Below, piece by piece: positions 4,022-5,229 of a stretch of DNA of 5,229 bases (positions are counted from its first letter, which is position 1; each line of letters begins with the position of its first letter). Made by a program: the position numbers and the translations under genes. Origin of the DNA: Candidatus Dadabacteria bacterium RIFCSPHIGHO2_12_FULL_53_21 (GTDB lineage Bacteria > Desulfobacterota_D > UBA1144 > Nemesobacterales > UBA2774); assembly GCA_001775255.1 (NCBI GenBank), contig MFCJ01000153.1, positions 1 to 5,229 on the forward strand. The letters run 5' to 3'. The notes below the pieces were generated by a model, which worked only from the letters and a program-made list of their open reading frames with translations, did not search any database and was not told the DNA's origin.

Positions 4022-4990
4022 ATGATTACACCACAGGAAAGCCTGTTCGGGGCCATCAAATATTTCCAGACACGGTTCACGGGGCGCCCCAAGCTCGTAA
4101 ACCTCGAAATCACGAAGCTCTGCAACGCGAAGTGTGATTTCTGCGACTACTGGCAGACGAGGCACGAGGAGCGTATCTACGATTACAGGCCGGTCATAAA
4201 GCTGATAAACCCTCTCGTCGTTGTTATTACCGGCGGCGAGCCTATGCTGAGAAAGGACCTGCCCGATATAGTGCGTCAGGTGAAGGAGTCGTCCTATTTC
4301 ATCTTTACGTCGATGGTCACGAAGGGAGACCTCCTCACAGTCGATAAGGCGAAGGAGCTATACGACGCCGGGATAAACCAGATAGCGATATCTCTCGACT
4401 TCCCCGGGAAGACGCACGATACCTATAGAGGGGTGCCCGGCCTCTGGGACCACCTCTCTGAACTGCTTCCCGTGCTCGGAAAGAGATTCCCCAAGGGGAA
4501 GGTGACGCTCAACACTATCATCATGGAAGACAACATCGACTCCATACCGGAGCTCGCGGCGAAGGCGAGGGAGTGGGGGATAGGTATCTCGTTCAGCTCG
4601 TACTCGGTGATGAAGACGAACAACGAGACCCATTTCGTGCATCCGAAAGAGCTCGAAAGGGTGAAGAATCTTGTAGCCGAGCTTATAAGGCTCAGGAAGA
4701 CGTGGAAGGGGACGATATTATCGACCGAGTATTACCTGAAAGAGATACCGAGGTATTTCGAGACGGGCGGGATACCGGGATGCACGGCCGGGATAAGCCA
4801 CATACAGGTTACGCCGTCCGGGCATTTAAAACGGTGCTCCGAGATGCCCATTACCACTCACTACTCCGAATATTCCCCCAAGCTCTACGAAGAGACCAAA
4901 TGCACCGCGTGCTGGTACGCGTGCCGCGGGGAGACCCAGACGCCTGCCAGTATCAGGCGCGCGCTCGAGTATATGGGCGTATGGGTTTGA
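4022..4990 (+). CDS. Radical SAM enzyme with SPASM-like C-terminal cysteines, substrate unknown
   Basis: From ATG 4022 the product is 322 aa. The radical SAM signature CNAKCDFC (C34, C38, C41) binds the SAM-reducing 4Fe-4S cluster; ITGGEP (69-74) contacts SAM; ISLDFPGKTHDTYRG (123-137) is the usual beta-4 region of MoaA/PqqE-like enzymes. The C-terminal part has C254-x17-C272, with VTPSGHLKRC, then C294-x2-C297-x3-C301. This resembles the SPASM or Twitch auxiliary-cluster region but has only five cysteines, so one auxiliary cluster is likely and two are not assured. SPASM proteins often modify peptides or proteins; the substrate here cannot be read from sequence. The frame stays open upstream to ATG 3968, but the extra 18 residues overlap the promoter and neither start has a ribosome site, so 4022 is preferred. 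It diverges from the Cys/His protein genes and converges on cysS. No transmembrane segment is seen. Confidence 0.92.
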   Translation: MITPQESLFGAIKYFQTRFTGRPKLVNLEITKLCNAKCDFCDYWQTRHEERIYDYRPVIKLINPLVVVITGGEPMLRKDLPDIVRQVKESSYFIFTSMVTKGDLLTVDKAKELYDAGINQIAISLDFPGKTHDTYRGVPGLWDHLSELLPVLGKRFPKGKVTLNTIIMEDNIDSIPELAAKAREWGIGISFSSYSVMKTNNETHFVHPKELERVKNLVAELIRLRKTWKGTILSTEYYLKEIPRYFETGGIPGCTAGISHIQVTPSGHLKRCSEMPITTHYSEYSPKLYEETKCTACWYACRGETQTPASIRRALEYMGVWV

Positions 4991-5000
4991 GTAAAAAGTA

Positions 5001-5130
5001 AAATCCTCCCTAACCCTTGGATGATATTTCAACATTTAGCCGGATGTTAAATTCCTTCGGTGCCTTTATTGTAAGGGTGACCGAATGCGCACTCGCTTGC
5101 ATTCGTTCTTTGCAAAAGGAGGGAATTAAA
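5001..5130 (+). repeat. Repeat B, copy 2, split by about 90 bp
   Basis: AAATCCTCCCTAACCCT (5001-5017) matches 15 of 17 bases of the left part of copy 1 (minus strand, 2890-2874). CTTTGCAAAAGGAGGGAAT (5108-5126) matches the right part, including GGAGGGAAT. In copy 1 the two halves are almost adjacent, whereas here 5018-5107 lies between them. The intervening 90 bp contain AACAT/ATGTT arms (5031-5035, 5044-5048) and repeat E. The unit therefore looks interrupted by another element, though two independent half-copies are possible. Confidence 0.5.
5071..5110 (+). repeat. Repeat E, copy 2: 7-bp stem, 10-nt loop
   Basis: CGAATGC (5082-5088) and GCATTCG (5099-5105) form a perfect stem with a 10-nt loop, the same geometry as 3003-3042. 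Lead-in GGGTGACC and tail GTTCTT are shared. It lies between the converging radical SAM and cysS genes, so it could also slow transcription from either side, but there is no U-tract of a standard terminator. Confidence 0.6.
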
Positions 5131-5134
5131 GGAA

Positions 5135-5149
5135 ATGAGATGAGATGAG
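5135..5149. repeat. Short tandem repeat, three ATGAG units
   Basis: ATGAG occurs three times in a row, followed by GTGATGG, in the gap just downstream of the cysS stop. It is too short to assign a role and is recorded as a possible length-variable site. Confidence 0.5.
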
Positions 5150-5165
5150 GTGATGGAATTCTGCT

Positions 5166-5229
5166 TTAACCTTTCACGCGCCAGATCGTGCCTTCGGACT
5201 TGTCTTCGAGGAGTATGCCCCTGGAGCTG
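5166..5229 (-). CDS. cysS: Cysteinyl-tRNA synthetase, C-terminal end only (5' part beyond window)
   Basis: Only 20 codons and the TAA stop (5168-5166) are visible. The residues end GILLEDKSEGTIWRVKG. This fits the usual C-terminus of CysRS, where a short helix is followed by G-I-x-L-E-D-x-x-x-G-T-x-W-(R/K) and the protein ends a few residues later. CysRS charges tRNA-Cys with cysteine in the cytoplasm. The call rests on this short tail alone, so it is probable rather than certain. The gene converges with the radical SAM gene, and the 175-bp gap between them is filled by repeats. Confidence 0.7.
   Translation of the reverse strand, partial: SSRGILLEDKSEGTIWRVKG

Noticed and set aside
4018..4023. 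TATAAT overlapping the radical SAM start codon
   Set aside because: It has no -35 partner and would start transcription inside the gene with no later suitable ATG before the catalytic cysteines.

Overview
The window looks like an ordinary stretch of bacterial chromosome with GC-rich genes and two AT-richer, repeat-filled gaps. The genes use many ATA (Ile) and AGG/AGA (Arg) codons despite their GC-rich third positions. The gene order NAD(P)HX repair enzyme - tsaE - lysC is one I associate with deltaproteobacteria-like and related deep-branching lineages. That is recollection, and the sequence does not fix the taxon. There is no rRNA, tRNA, CRISPR array, transposase or phage gene.

Layout. Positions 1-2709 (minus strand) hold a tight housekeeping operon. 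Transcribed from right to left it is a bifunctional NAD(P)HX epimerase/dehydratase (2709-1156), tsaE for the t6A tRNA modification (1120-614), and aspartate kinase lysC (671 to beyond the left edge). lysC starts inside the end of tsaE. Positions 2710-3132 contain no credible gene but a row of hairpin-forming repeats of several families. At 3133-3417 and 3583-3888 (minus) lie two tandem paralogues encoding small proteins of 94 and 101 aa with eight conserved Cys/His residues. Each has its own sigma70-type promoter, and the two promoters are themselves related. Diverging from them, 4022-4990 (plus) encodes a radical SAM enzyme with a SPASM-like cysteine set at its C-terminus. The spacing of its promoter suggests a leaderless mRNA. 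Positions 4991-5165 hold a second repeat cluster that shares two elements with the first. The last 64 bases are the 3' end of a minus-strand gene that looks like cysS.

How it fits together. The left operon is core metabolism (cofactor repair, tRNA modification, aspartate-family amino acids). The unexplained part is 3133-4990: a duplicated, probably zinc-binding small protein with a conserved C-terminal GDTRP motif, arranged back to back with a radical SAM/SPASM-like enzyme across a 133-bp intergenic region containing two facing promoters and a dyad. I do not recognise this arrangement as a named system. A functional link between the two sides is inference only.
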